Shown: positions 29,634 to 38,455, counted from the first letter of the stretch. The stretch: DNA of 64,000 bases from Acidovorax benzenivorans (GCF_028680575.1 NZ_JAPCKI010000017.1:1-64000), one strand, 5' to 3'. Numbers and translations: made by a program. Notes: generated by a model from the letters alone, not told the origin.

Positions 29634-30343
29634 GCGCAGAAGCCGCTGGCGCACCCGCGCTCACGCTGGTCTCGCACGCGCTGTGCCCGTATGTGCAGCG
29701 TGTGGCCATCGTGTTGCACGAAAAGGGCCTGGCGTTCGAGCGCCGCACCATCGACCTGGCGCACAAGCCCGACTGGTTTCTGGCGATCTCTCCGCTGGGC
29801 AAGACGCCGGTATTGCAGGTGCGGGGCCAGAGCCTGTTTGAGTCCGCCGTGATCTGCGAATACCTGGACGAAGTGGCCATGCCCATGCTGCACCCGCAAG
29901 ACCCACTGCAGCGCGCCCGCCACCGCGCCTGGATGGAGTTTGGCTCCACGGTGCTCAACACCATTGGCGCGTTTTACGCCGCGCCGGACGAGGCCACTCT
30001 GCAGGCCCGCGCGCAGGATCTGCGCAGCCGCTTTGCGCAGGTCGAAGAAGCGCTGGGCCCGCGCAGCGCGCCGGGGCCGTACTTTGCCGGTGCGGACTTT
30101 GGCATGGTGGATGTGGTGTTCGGCCCCGTGTTTCGGTACTTTGACGTCATCGACACGTTGCCGGGCGTGGATGACCTGGGGCTCTGGCAGGGCTTGCCGC
30201 GTGTGCTGCACTGGCGCGCTGCGCTGGCCGCGCGCGCCTCGGTGCAGCAGGCCGTCCGTGCGGACTACGCCGAGGGGCTGCGCGTGTTCTTGCGGGCGCG
30301 TAACTCGGCGTTGTCACGGCGCATGGAGGCCGTCGCCGTTTAG
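29630..30343 (+). CDS. second glutathione S-transferase, omega/SspA-like
   Basis: A 237-residue GST-fold protein. LVSHALCPYVQRVAIVLHEKGLAFERR carries a CPYVQR redox-type motif, then SPLGKTPVLQV and ESAVICEYLDE form the glutathione site, with a helical C-domain from about 105. The Cys-Pro-Tyr start suggests thiol transferase or dehalogenase-like activity rather than classical conjugation. The GTG at 29630 overlaps the previous stop by GTGA, and no better start exists. Forms a two-gene operon with the first GST. Confidence 0.82.
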   Translation: MSAEAAGAPALTLVSHALCPYVQRVAIVLHEKGLAFERRTIDLAHKPDWFLAISPLGKTPVLQVRGQSLFESAVICEYLDEVAMPMLHPQDPLQRARHRAWMEFGSTVLNTIGAFYAAPDEATLQARAQDLRSRFAQVEEALGPRSAPGPYFAGADFGMVDVVFGPVFRYFDVIDTLPGVDDLGLWQGLPRVLHWRAALAARASVQQAVRADYAEGLRVFLRARNSALSRRMEAVAV

Positions 30344-30362
30344 GCCCGCGAGGACTCCCCGC

Positions 30363-30899
30363 TCAATCCGCCCAGGTTCCGGGCGCCAGCCCGTCGAGCG
30401 TGTACGGGCCTATGGCCGCGCGGATGAGCCGCAGCGTGGGGTGGCCCACCGCAGCCGTCATGCGCCGCACCTGGCGGTTACGGCCTTCGCGGATGACGAG
30501 TTCGATCCAGGCGGTGGGGATGGCCTTGCGCTCGCGGATGGGCGGGGTGCGCGGCCACACGGCAGGCGCGGGCTCCAGCAGGCGTGCGCGGGCGGGCAGG
30601 GTGGGGCCGTCGTTCAGCACCACACCGCTGCGCAGTGCGGCCAGCGCGGTGTCGCTGGGCATGCCCTCCACCTGCACCCAGTAGGTCTTCTCCATCTTGA
30701 AGCGCGGGTCGGCGATGCGGGCCTGTTGCTTGCCGTCGTTGGTCAGCAGCAGCAGCCCCTCGCTGTCCGCATCCAGCCGCCCGGCCACATACACGCCGGG
30801 CAGGTCGATGTAGTCTTTCAGGCCCTGCCACTTGCCCTCGGGCGTGAACTGGCTCAGCACGCCATAGGGTTTGTTGAAGCGGATCAGGCGCGAGGTCAT
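30363..30899 (-). CDS. RluE-family 23S rRNA pseudouridine synthase
   Basis: A 178-residue pseudouridine synthase of the RsuA/RluE group without an S4 domain. [11 protein letters not shown] begins the core, the catalytic motif is [17 protein letters not shown] with Asp around 44, and [23 protein letters not shown] is the C-terminal RNA-binding motif. The small size and absence of S4 fit RluE, which modifies U2457 of 23S rRNA; RluE identity is by motif and length only. Converges on the GST pair. Confidence 0.78.
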   Translation of the reverse strand: MTSRLIRFNKPYGVLSQFTPEGKWQGLKDYIDLPGVYVAGRLDADSEGLLLLTNDGKQQARIADPRFKMEKTYWVQVEGMPSDTALAALRSGVVLNDGPTLPARARLLEPAPAVWPRTPPIRERKAIPTAWIELVIREGRNRQVRRMTAAVGHPTLRLIRAAIGPYTLDGLAPGTWAD

Positions 30900-30916
30900 G
30901 CGTGGAAAGGTTTGGA

Positions 30917-30978
30917 TAAAAATGGCCTCTAGCGCCTGATGAATAAGCGGTAGTTGCTATTAATTCGATAGTATTTGG
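30917..30978. repeat. dispersed intergenic repeat, copy 4
   Basis: Contains AAAATGGCCTCTAGCGCCTGATGAATAAGCGGTAGTTGCTAT, followed by ATTCGATAGTATTTGGC. It is recognisably the same element as copies 1-3 but more divergent. It lies between two leftward genes. Confidence 0.65.
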
Positions 30979-30994
30979 CGGTATACCCTACGCC

Positions 30995-31921
30995 TTATGC
31001 TGGCACGAACAGTGCCGGGTCCACCATGGTGCGGTTGAGCATCGCGCCCCAGTGCAGGTGCGGGCCGGTCACGCGGCCGGTGGCGCCCACCTTGCAGAAC
31101 GCGTCGCCCGCCTGCAGCACATCGCCCACGCGCACGTCCATGCTGCTCAGGTGGCAGTACATGGTGAGCAGGCCCTGGCCGTGGTCCAGCCACACCGTGC
31201 CGCCGTTGAAGAAGTAGTCGCCCACGTCAATCACCCGGCCCGGCAGCGGCGCCACGATGGGCGTACCCGTGGCGGCGGCGATGTCCATGCCACTGTGCGG
31301 ATTGCGCGGCTGGCCGTTGAACACGCGGCGCAGCCCGAACGAGCTGGACCGCCGCCCCGGCACGGGCACGCGCATGCGCAGCGATGGTAGGGCCACACCG
31401 GCAGGTTGCTCGGTGAAGGTCGCCATCACCTGGGCCTGGTGGTCGCGCTCGCGCTCGTAGCGGGCCTGGTCCTCGGGCGAGAGGTCCACCGTGCGGGGCG
31501 ACACCTTCAGGTGCTGCTCCTTGTATTGCTTGTGTGCCACGGTGTAGTGCACCAGGCGCGGGCTGCCGCCGCCTTCGGCCAGCACGGTGATGAACGCATC
31601 GCCGGGTGCAGCGGCCAGCGGTATGCCCACGATGGCTGTCCACTCGATGGCATCGCCCACCACCCGCAGCGGCACATCCACATCGCCCTGGCGCACCTGC
31701 GCCACGGGCCGCGTGGGCGCAGGGCCCAGCGACAACCGCGCCACGCCCCCCGGTACCTGCAGCGCCTGGGGCCACACCGTGGGCGCCGGTGGCAAGGGCT
31801 TGGCGTGCAGTGGCGCCACCAGGGCGGGCTGTGCGAGTAGGCCCGCCGTGCCGATCAAGGCGCGGCGACGGTTGATGGGGGTGGTGGGGTGGACGAGGGC
31901 AGTGCGGGCAGATTCAGACAC
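30995..31921 (-). CDS. M23-family metallopeptidase with Tat-like signal
   Basis: A 308-residue secreted peptidase. The N-terminus has INRRRALIGTAGLLAQPALVAP, which resembles a twin-arginine signal. The C-terminal lysostaphin-like domain has HSGMDIAA (zinc His and Asp) and the HLHWG motif. It is predicted to cut peptidoglycan cross-links or to act in the periplasm as an LytM factor. The GTG at 31921 places the Arg-Arg pair near residue 18; an upstream TTG is less likely. The leftward neighbour is rluE-like. Confidence 0.8.
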   Translation of the reverse strand: MSESARTALVHPTTPINRRRALIGTAGLLAQPALVAPLHAKPLPPAPTVWPQALQVPGGVARLSLGPAPTRPVAQVRQGDVDVPLRVVGDAIEWTAIVGIPLAAAPGDAFITVLAEGGGSPRLVHYTVAHKQYKEQHLKVSPRTVDLSPEDQARYERERDHQAQVMATFTEQPAGVALPSLRMRVPVPGRRSSSFGLRRVFNGQPRNPHSGMDIAAATGTPIVAPLPGRVIDVGDYFFNGGTVWLDHGQGLLTMYCHLSSMDVRVGDVLQAGDAFCKVGATGRVTGPHLHWGAMLNRTMVDPALFVPA

Positions 31922-32011
31922 GGCAGAACAACAGTAAAAAAACGCGGTGGGGTGTGCGGGGGGCAAGCGCGCTGCAGGGCGCTTGCACGGCAGGCAATTC
32001 CGCCTTGTGGA

Positions 32012-32260
32012 TCAGTGCGTCACAAACTCGTACGTCACCGCTTCGCTGTCCACCATGTCGAGGATGTCGTCCAGCACGTCCTCGTCTTCGGTGCTGGCCC
32101 ACAGGTCTTCCGGGTCGGTGGCAAACAGGGGTTCGATGGCGATGTCCATGAACTTGCCATCGGGTAGCTTGATGACGGGCGTGCCCTCGGAGGTATCGGC
32201 CAGCTCCCAGTCGTCGGGTACGGTCATTTCGAGTTGGATGGTGACGTTGAGTTTTTTCAT
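32012..32260 (-). CDS. small acidic hypothetical protein
   Basis: An 82-residue protein beginning MKKLNVTIQLEMTVPDDWEL and rich in Asp/Glu, with a cluster DPEDLWASTEDEDVLDDILDMVDSE. It has no signal peptide, membrane segment or known motif. The ATG at 32260 has AAGGAT upstream. The composition and compact regular frame support a real gene, but no family or role is recognised. Its upstream leader contains a degenerate copy of the dispersed repeat. Confidence 0.55.
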   Translation of the reverse strand: MKKLNVTIQLEMTVPDDWELADTSEGTPVIKLPDGKFMDIAIEPLFATDPEDLWASTEDEDVLDDILDMVDSEAVTYEFVTH

Positions 32261-32324
32261 GGCGAATCCTTGTTGCAGAACCGGGCAGGGTAACCCAGTT
32301 TGGTGCCAGATGGGTATCTGGCGC

Positions 32325-32370
32325 CGAACGGATAAGCCTGATGCGCTATAAAAATTAGAGCATTTGAGCA
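32325..32370. repeat. degenerate dispersed repeat, copy 5
   Basis: ACGGATAAGCCTGATGCGCTATAAAAATTAGAGCATTTGAG keeps the GGATAAGC core, a GCTAT box and the terminal AAAATTAGAGCATTTGAG. It lies in the divergent gap upstream of the small acidic protein and the PheC-like gene. Confidence 0.5.
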
Positions 32371-32426
32371 GGCCTGCCCTTGCTGGCCCTGGCGTCGGCG
32401 CCGTGCGGGTGCCGCGAGTTCGCGTT

Positions 32427-32441
32427 TGGCACGCCCTTTGC
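32427..32441 (+). promoter_or_regulatory. candidate sigma-54 promoter for the PheC-like gene
   Basis: TGGCAC-GCCCT-TTGC matches the sigma-54 -24/-12 consensus (TGGCAC-N5-TTGC) at every fixed base. It points toward the PheC-like gene 227 bases downstream. Transcription would begin near 32453. No activator site was identified. Confidence 0.6.
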
Positions 32442-32552
32442 GTCATACCGGACACACAGCACAACGGCACGACAGCCCGCCATCGCGCGCCAAGGCTTCA
32501 CAGGCCATCACGTGTCGCGGTGCGGACCGTGGCCTGCAGATGAGTTCGCGTC

Positions 32553-32567
32553 CGGCGTGCCGTTTGC
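32553..32567 (+). promoter_or_regulatory. second, weaker copy of the sigma-54-like box
   Basis: GAGTTCGCGT-CCGGCGTGCCGTTTGCG at 32542-32568 repeats GAGTTCGCGT-TTGGCACGCCCTTTGCG at 32416-32442 exactly 126 bases later. It retains the GG...GC spacing but loses three bases of the -24 element (CGGCGT). It may be a decayed duplicate promoter or a chance similarity. Confidence 0.35.
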
Positions 32568-32667
32568 GGTAACGTGTCTGGCCCAGGCCTCTGGCCGTTC
32601 GCATTCCCCGCGGGCTATGGACATGTCTGTCCATGGCCCATCTTTTGACCTCCTGGAGAACCTGCTC

Positions 32668-33453
32668 ATGATCATCAAGAAACCCCTGGCCCTTGCCGCA
32701 GCCGCTGCCGTGGTCGCCAGCCTCGCATTCACCCAGGCCGCGCAGGCGGGCCCCCGGCTCGACAAGATCATGGAGGCCAAGGTCATCCGCGTGGGCACGC
32801 CCGGCGACTACCGCCCGTTTGCCATCAAGACCGACGCGGGCTACAGCGGCCACGACATCGATGTGATCGAAACCATGGCCAAGGAGCTGGGCGTGAAGAT
32901 CGAATACGTGCCCACCACCTGGCCCAACCTGGTGAAGGACCTGCAGGGCGACAAGTTTGACGTGGCGGTGGGCGGCATCACCCGCAACGTCAACCGCATG
33001 CGCATCTTTGACATGCTGCCCGGCTACGCTCCCTTTGGCAAAGTGGCCCTGGTGCGCGCGGCCGACAAGGCCAAGTTCACCAGCGTGGACGCCATGAACC
33101 AGCCCGCCGTGCGCGTCATCAAGAACCCCGGCGGCACCAACGAAACCTATGTGCTGGCCAACCTCAAGGCCGCTCAGGTCAGCACACACGACAAGAACGC
33201 CGAGATCCCCGCGCTGATCGCCGAGGGCAAGGGCGACGTGATGATCACCGAAACCTATGAAGCCCTGCACTACGCCAAGGCCGACCCGCGCCTGGCTGCC
33301 GCGTTTGTGGACGCACCGCTGACGCCCAAGAACTACCTGGGCTTCATGCTGCCCACCGACGACGCCGACTATGTGCGTGTGATGGGCTTTGTGTGGGGCC
33401 TGGTGGACAGCCGGGGCACCATCAAGCAGGCCGCAGACAAGTGGCTGAAGTAA
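32668..33453 (+). CDS. PheC-like periplasmic cyclohexadienyl dehydratase / solute-binding-protein-fold protein
   Basis: A 261-residue secreted protein. The signal peptide of about 27 residues ends TQAAQAG. The mature part, RLDKIMEAKVIRVGTPGDYRPFAIK, PTTWPNLVKDLQGDKFDVAVGGI and the diagnostic NPGGTNE, matches my recollection of Pseudomonas PheC, which converts prephenate or arogenate to phenylpyruvate or phenylalanine in the periplasm. It has the family 3 binding-protein fold, so a pure amino-acid binding role is the alternative. GGAG precedes the ATG at 32668. A sigma-54-type promoter lies upstream. Confidence 0.75.
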   Translation: MIIKKPLALAAAAAVVASLAFTQAAQAGPRLDKIMEAKVIRVGTPGDYRPFAIKTDAGYSGHDIDVIETMAKELGVKIEYVPTTWPNLVKDLQGDKFDVAVGGITRNVNRMRIFDMLPGYAPFGKVALVRAADKAKFTSVDAMNQPAVRVIKNPGGTNETYVLANLKAAQVSTHDKNAEIPALIAEGKGDVMITETYEALHYAKADPRLAAAFVDAPLTPKNYLGFMLPTDDADYVRVMGFVWGLVDSRGTIKQAADKWLK

Positions 33454-33474
33454 CGCGGCTGCAGTGAACAGGCC

Positions 33475-33957
33475 CTACTCGCCCGGAATCTCAGGCTCCA
33501 CCAGCAGCGCCAGCAGCTGCAGTGACTCCTGCCAGCCCAGGTAGCAGGCCTCGGTCGGGATCACCGCCGGGATGCCCTGCTGCACGATGGACACCTCCGT
33601 GCCCACGATCACCTTCTTGAACTGGATGGTGGTGCGCATTTCGCCCGGCAGGTTGGGGTCGTCAAACCGGTCGGTGTGCACGATGCGCTCGCCCGGCACC
33701 AGCTCCACATACTCGCCGCCAAACGCATGCGTGCCGCCACTGCTCATGTTGGTGAACTGCATGCGGTAGGTGCCACCCACGCGTGCATCCAGGCTTAGCA
33801 CCCGGCCGGTAAAGCCGTGGGGTGGCAGCCACTTGCACATGGCGTCGGCATCCAGAAACGCGCGGTAGATGCGCTCGGCCGGGGCGCGCAGCACGCGGTG
33901 CAGGGTGACGGTGCCGGTGGTGGCTGCGGAAGGCGCGGAGGTGTTGGGGGTCGTCAT
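33475..33957 (-). CDS. SRPBCC/AHSA1-family protein
   Basis: A 160-residue START-like protein. The N-terminal VTLHRVLRAPAERIYRAFLDADAMCKWLPPHGF is the AHSA1 signature, followed by GGTYRMQFTNMSSG and a long C-terminal helix WQESLQLLALLVEPEIP. The fold forms a hydrophobic cavity that binds small ligands; many members work with ArsR regulators in stress responses. No such regulator is adjacent. AAGGAG lies just upstream of the ATG at 33957. Confidence 0.82.
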   Translation of the reverse strand: MTTPNTSAPSAATTGTVTLHRVLRAPAERIYRAFLDADAMCKWLPPHGFTGRVLSLDARVGGTYRMQFTNMSSGGTHAFGGEYVELVPGERIVHTDRFDDPNLPGEMRTTIQFKKVIVGTEVSIVQQGIPAVIPTEACYLGWQESLQLLALLVEPEIPGE

Positions 33958-34130
33958 GCAGGTTCTCCTTGGGTGAATCAGGGGGAGGATGGATGACAGC
34001 GTGAGCCCCAAAACCATCGCGGTCAATGGCCTGGGGCTTTCACGCGTTCACACCCCTACGACGAACGGGCTGGTGCGTTTTCGACAACCCGCCGGTGTCC
34101 GCATCCATTTTTTTGCAAGGTGGTGCCGCC

Positions 34131-34448
34131 TCAGGCTGCGACGGTGCGCACCGCAAAGTGCTCGCTGCCCTGGGCCCAGCCCAGCAGCCGGTCAATGTTG
34201 GGGTGCTTGCCGGGGAAGGCGCGTGCATCCGCCACGTGCTCCGCATACCACTCCAGCCCCAGGCTGGCGGCTGCAGGCGTGATCTGCCCGCCATACAGCG
34301 CCGCCAGTGCCGCATACACCACCAGCGACCCGGTCTGGCCGGGTTTGTTCTCGATGGTGGCCAGCACCTGGCCGTCCACGCCCAGCAGTTGCAGGGCGGC
34401 GAGGTGGCTGGCGGAGGGGAGTTGCTTCAGGCGGTCTGCGAAGTTCAT
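34131..34448 (-). CDS. DUF2322-family protein
   Basis: A 105-residue protein beginning MNFADRLKQLPSASHLAALQLL, with the conserved GSLVVYAALAALYGG and AEHVADARAFPGKHPNIDRLL. These match my recollection of DUF2322, a small cytoplasmic family of unknown function. The ATG at 34448 is chosen over an upstream TTG four codons earlier. It stands alone, with a degenerate repeat immediately upstream. Confidence 0.68.
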   Translation of the reverse strand: MNFADRLKQLPSASHLAALQLLGVDGQVLATIENKPGQTGSLVVYAALAALYGGQITPAAASLGLEWYAEHVADARAFPGKHPNIDRLLGWAQGSEHFAVRTVAA

Positions 34449-34460
34449 GGCAGTCAAATT

Positions 34461-34518
34461 AAAGTGAAATGTGCCGCAAGCGATAGAAGATCATGCGCGA
34501 GCAGCTATAAAAAAGTGA
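34461..34518. repeat. degenerate dispersed repeat, copy 6
   Basis: GTGCCGCAAGCGATAGAAGATCATGCGCGAGCAGCTATAAAAAAGTGAG retains the AGCTATAAAAAAGT box and spacing of the element, but the GGATAAGCGC core is eroded. It lies in the leader of the DUF2322 gene. Confidence 0.45.
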
Positions 34519-34601
34519 GTAACGGAATCAGCGGGGCGGAATCTTAAGGGATGCGCCACGGGGCCAAGACGTTGAACAGGCTCTAACTTTTGAACCGGCA
34601 C

Positions 34602-34931
34602 TCACGCCTGCCACACCCCAAACCCCGCCGAGCGCAGGTCGATGCCAATCTCGATCTCCCGGTCCACCGCCTCCTCGTAGGTCATGGGGTTGAAACCCTC
34701 GTACAAGTCCGGCAGCAGCCGCAGGCCATACTGCGTCACAAACCGGTTGGCCTGGATGCCCGCCTTGTGCTTGTCAAACCGCACATCCGGGTCCAGCCCC
34801 GTCATGCCCACGTACACGCAGGGCTTGCCGTCGATGTAGCCGGGGTTGCATTTGCGAAAGCGCGGCTCCAGCAGCACGTCTTTGGAGAGTTCGACCACAT
34901 AGACGTGGTGGTGGGGCTTGCGGCGGCGCAT
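34602..34931 (-). CDS. GIY-YIG-like small protein
   Basis: A 109-residue protein. HVYVVELS near the N-terminus, then CVYVGMTGLDPDVRFDKHKAG, give the two short strand motifs of a GIY-YIG nuclease-like fold (YVV...YVG) with the following basic helix. The later YEEAVDREIEIGIDLRSAGFGVW completes the domain. The Arg and Glu expected for catalysis are not confidently placed, so it may be non-catalytic. The ATG is at 34931. No functional partner is apparent nearby. Confidence 0.65.
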   Translation of the reverse strand: MRRRKPHHHVYVVELSKDVLLEPRFRKCNPGYIDGKPCVYVGMTGLDPDVRFDKHKAGIQANRFVTQYGLRLLPDLYEGFNPMTYEEAVDREIEIGIDLRSAGFGVWQA

Positions 34932-34991
34932 GGGGGCTGGTGGGGTGGGGCGGTGCGGGGTTGGGCAGCTTTACGCGGTCCGTCTGACGGG

Positions 34992-35990
34992 CTACTCGTC
35001 GTCCTCGTCCGCCAGCCCGTCGTCCCGCAGGCGCCGGTCCAGCTTGCCGCGCAGCGCGTCTGCGTCTTGCAGGAACTGGTCCACCGGCACCGCAGGGGCC
35101 ACGCGCAGGGCGGGCGGGAACAGGCTGCTCATGTACAGCTCGTTGCCCAGCCGCATGCGGTTGAGCCACTGCGCGCCCAACCACGACGGCACACCCAGCA
35201 GCACCACAGCCGCCATGGCCCAGGCCAGGCCCACGCGGCGGCGGGGCAGCACGGTGGCCAGGTGGGCGTACAGCGCGCCGGCCAGCACCAGCACCATCAG
35301 CACCGGGGCAAACCGCGATAACGACTCCAGCGAAAACGTGAACGCCGTCAGATAGCTCAGCAGCTGCACCGCGTCGGCCACCAGCACTGCGGCGCACGCG
35401 ATGCGCACGTGGCGCCAGAACCGCAGCTGGCTGCCAAACAGCTTGTTAGCCACAGCCCATGCGCCCGACCACAAGGTCACTACTGCCAGCGTGGTCAGCA
35501 GCAACAGGGGCAGCGCCTTCAGGTATTGCGCGGCGTCGCGCGCCTCCAGCCACGACTCTCCCAGCCCGGCCAGCAGCACCAGCACCGCCAGCACTGCCGT
35601 GGTGCCCACGGTGCGCCACGGAAACTGCGGCAGCGCCTGCTCCTCGGCAATGGGCGCATCGGCCAGGCGCAGGCTGAGGTGGGTGTGGCCCAGGTCGATG
35701 GGCATGCCATCGGGCCAGTCAAAGCGCTCGCCCTGCGCATGCTGCTTGCGCTGCAGGCGTGCGCCGTTGCGGGTCTCCAGCACCTCGACTTGCACGGTGC
35801 GGGGCTCGTCCACCGCGCGGTCAATGCGCAGGTGCCGGGGCGCCACAAAGGGGTCGTCCAGCACCAGGTCGCAGTCCAGCGCGCGGCCCACCGTCACGGG
35901 CCAGCGGGTGATGGGCGCACGCGCCAGCAGCGCGCCGTGGCGGTCAAACGCCTCGATCAGCCCCAGGGTGGTGGTTGGCATCGCGCTCAT
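34992..35990 (-). CDS. FHA-domain membrane protein
   Basis: A 332-residue protein. The N-terminal forkhead-associated domain (about 5-110) has VGRALDCDLVLDDPFVAPRHLRI, the phosphothreonine-binding loops. About five transmembrane helices follow (roughly 122-143, 155-176, 188-212, 220-238, 247-265) and an acidic C-terminal tail. The FHA should face the cytoplasm and bind a phosphorylated partner. Its ATG overlaps the stop of the upstream serine protease gene, so the two proteins are made together and probably cooperate. Confidence 0.8.
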   Translation of the reverse strand: MSAMPTTTLGLIEAFDRHGALLARAPITRWPVTVGRALDCDLVLDDPFVAPRHLRIDRAVDEPRTVQVEVLETRNGARLQRKQHAQGERFDWPDGMPIDLGHTHLSLRLADAPIAEEQALPQFPWRTVGTTAVLAVLVLLAGLGESWLEARDAAQYLKALPLLLLTTLAVVTLWSGAWAVANKLFGSQLRFWRHVRIACAAVLVADAVQLLSYLTAFTFSLESLSRFAPVLMVLVLAGALYAHLATVLPRRRVGLAWAMAAVVLLGVPSWLGAQWLNRMRLGNELYMSSLFPPALRVAPAVPVDQFLQDADALRGKLDRRLRDDGLADEDDE

Positions 35991-37414
35991 GGTGCGGCCT
36001 CCCAGCGAAAGGCCTTGAGGTAGTGGCTGGCGAGCTTCATGCCGTTGTCAAACGCAATGCCCTGCACATCCAGGCGGCCCAGCACGCCCTGTGTGGGCTG
36101 GTTGACCGAGGTGGCCAGCACCGTCATGTTGTACAGGCCGGTCAGCTTGCGGTAGGCGGACAGGCACACCACCGCTCGCAGCGGCACGGTGCCGGGGTCC
36201 ACAAACCGCTCGGTGCACTCGGCCGCCGTCTGGTGGCGGTTGCCCCGTGTGGGCAGGCGCTCATTAGCAAAACTTTGCGAGTACATGCGGGCAAACCGGG
36301 CTGCGCCCAGCGTGGGGGCGTTGTAGGCCTCATAAGACAGGCGCACCGCGCCGGTACTGAAGTCGCCCGCCACCACATCGCTGTCGGCCTGGCACTGCGT
36401 GCGCTCCAGGTTCAGCCCGGGGAAGGCCGGGTCACGCCCCGATCCCCAGCACCGCGCCAGCGCATCGTCGGGCACGGGCAGGCGGTAGTTGCCATGGCGC
36501 TGTTCGCGAAACGGCGCTTTCAAAAACCGGTCCGTCAGCAGTTGCTGGTGCTCCATCAGCTGCCGCGTCATCTCGGCGTGCGCGGCCTGCGTGATGGGCT
36601 GGGCATTGGCTGCGCGCTGCACCAGCGCCTGCGCAAACTCGGCCGGTATCAAGAAGCTCACCTGCTCGCCGTCGAGCCGCTTGGCCACGTTGACGCCCAA
36701 CACCCGGCCTGCGTCGTCCACGGCGGGGCCGCCGCTCATGCCGGGGTTGAGCGCGCCACCAAAAAAGATGCGCGGGTAAAAGCTGCGCTTGACCAGGCCG
36801 TTGTAGGTGCCCTCGGTCACGGCAAAGCCAATGTCCAGCGGGTTGCCCAGCGAGTAGATGCGTTCGCCCTGCGCCAGCGCGTCGGTGGTGGGCCGAAAGC
36901 CCAGCACCGGCGCCGCTGCCGTGCGCCCTTTGGCGCGCAGCACGGCCAGGTCGCGCTGCACGTCAAACGCCAGCAGCTCCACCTCGCCCTCCTGCCCCTC
37001 CATCGTCACGTACACGCCCCGGTAGCGCTCGGGCTCCAGCGCGAGCTGGCTGGCCACGTGAAAGTTGGTGACGATCAGCCCATCGGCCGACACAAAAAAG
37101 CCCGAGCCAATCGACGCTTGCGTGTTGGCGTTGCGCAGCAGCGTGCGGATCTGCACCAGCTTGTCGCGCGACAGCTCGTAAATGCGCCGCGCATCGCGCG
37201 ACAGCAAGGCTGCATCGGCCGCTGTGGGCGCGGCGGCTGCGGCGCCCCCCGGTGTGGGTGTTGTGCCATCCACAGGGGCACTGCCCGCCGGGCGCATGGC
37301 CGGGGTGCTGGCAGCTGCGGGTTGGGGGGCGGGCTGTGCGTGCGCCAGCGCACACAGCAGCAAAAGCAGCGACGAGGTCGCCAGCCGCAAGGGCCGAATC
37401 AAAGGGAAGGGCAT
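35987..37414 (-). CDS. trypsin-like (S1C/DegP-like) serine protease, secreted
   Basis: A 475-residue protein. The signal peptide of about 26 residues (cut after ALAHA) is followed by a Pro/Ala-rich linker. The protease domain has His119 in VTNFHV, Asp155 in DVQRDLAVLR and Ser227 in NPGMSGGP, so the catalytic triad is complete. No PDZ domain is recognisable; the C-terminal 240 residues are unassigned. It is likely periplasmic. The stop overlaps the start of the FHA membrane protein, an arrangement suggesting an envelope-stress or signalling pair. Confidence 0.85.
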   Translation of the reverse strand: MPFPLIRPLRLATSSLLLLLCALAHAQPAPQPAAASTPAMRPAGSAPVDGTTPTPGGAAAAAPTAADAALLSRDARRIYELSRDKLVQIRTLLRNANTQASIGSGFFVSADGLIVTNFHVASQLALEPERYRGVYVTMEGQEGEVELLAFDVQRDLAVLRAKGRTAAAPVLGFRPTTDALAQGERIYSLGNPLDIGFAVTEGTYNGLVKRSFYPRIFFGGALNPGMSGGPAVDDAGRVLGVNVAKRLDGEQVSFLIPAEFAQALVQRAANAQPITQAAHAEMTRQLMEHQQLLTDRFLKAPFREQRHGNYRLPVPDDALARCWGSGRDPAFPGLNLERTQCQADSDVVAGDFSTGAVRLSYEAYNAPTLGAARFARMYSQSFANERLPTRGNRHQTAAECTERFVDPGTVPLRAVVCLSAYRKLTGLYNMTVLATSVNQPTQGVLGRLDVQGIAFDNGMKLASHYLKAFRWEAAP

Positions 37415-37513
37415 CGCGGTATTCTATGAACGCCCTGCGACAAGCCGTTTGATGTTGTCCTTTCTGTCGGCCCTGTTTGCAACCAATCACCCGCCACTCC
37501 ATCCCACGCACCC

Positions 37514-38455
37514 ATGCAACCCACCCCCACCTATCCCATCGGCACACCCGGCCAAGCCTGGGGCGCTGCAGAACGCGACCAGTGGCGCGCACGCCAGGTG
37601 CGCCAGCGCAGCTACGCCGACGACGTGCTCATGGCCATCGAGGCACTGCGGGGCCGGTTTGACGTGGAGATGTATGGCGACGTGATTTATGCCGACGCAC
37701 AGCACCCGGCAGAGCGCTTTCCCCTGCGGGCCCTGCGCAGCCGCGAGTGGCAGCCCGGCCTGCCCACCGTGCTGGTGACCGGGGGAGTGCACGGCTACGA
37801 GACCAGCGGTGTGCACGGCGCTCTGCGGTTTGTGGACACGCAGGCCGAGCGCTTTGCAGGCCGCGCCAATCTGCTGGTGGTGCCGTGCGTGAGCCCCTGG
37901 GCGTACGAGCGGTTTCAGCGCTGGAACTTCGACGCCATCGACCCCAACCGCTCGTTTCGCGACGGATCGCCCGCGCAAGAGTCCGCTGCCCTCATGCGCC
38001 TGGTGGCGCCACTGCACGGCCAGTTTGCCGCCCACATCGACCTGCACGAAACCACCAACACCGACGAATCCGAATACCGCCCCGCCGTGGCCGCGCGCGA
38101 CGGCAAGGTGTTCGAGCCCGGCAGCATCCCCGACGGTTTTTACCTGGTGGACGACACCGACAACCCGCAGCCCGCCTTCCAGCAAGCCATCATCGACGCC
38201 GTCAGCCGCGTCACACACATCGCGCCTGCGGACGAGAAGAATGAAATCATCGGCTCGCCCGTGGTGGCGCCGGGTGTCATCCACTACCCGATGAAGCAGT
38301 GGGGCCTGTGCGCGGGCATCAGCGGCGCGCGCTACACCACCACAACGGAGGTCTACCCCGACAGCCCCCGCGCCACGCCCGAGCAGTGCATTGAGGCGCA
38401 GGTGGCTGCGGCGCGTGCGGCGGTGGAATTTGTGCTGGCCGACGCGCAACTCTGA
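37514..38455 (+). CDS. M14-type metallocarboxypeptidase
   Basis: A 313-residue zinc peptidase-like protein. The zinc motif HGYE lies around residues 94-97 (VTGGVHGYETSG), the third ligand is in DLHETTNTDES, and NFDAIDPNRSFRDG resembles the substrate-binding Asn-Arg. No signal peptide is present, so it should be cytoplasmic. The substrate is unknown; M14 members of this size often cut D-amino-acid or murein peptides. The ATG at 37514 is divergent from the serine protease. An intrinsic terminator follows. Confidence 0.8.
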   Translation: MQPTPTYPIGTPGQAWGAAERDQWRARQVRQRSYADDVLMAIEALRGRFDVEMYGDVIYADAQHPAERFPLRALRSREWQPGLPTVLVTGGVHGYETSGVHGALRFVDTQAERFAGRANLLVVPCVSPWAYERFQRWNFDAIDPNRSFRDGSPAQESAALMRLVAPLHGQFAAHIDLHETTNTDESEYRPAVAARDGKVFEPGSIPDGFYLVDDTDNPQPAFQQAIIDAVSRVTHIAPADEKNEIIGSPVVAPGVIHYPMKQWGLCAGISGARYTTTTEVYPDSPRATPEQCIEAQVAAARAAVEFVLADAQL

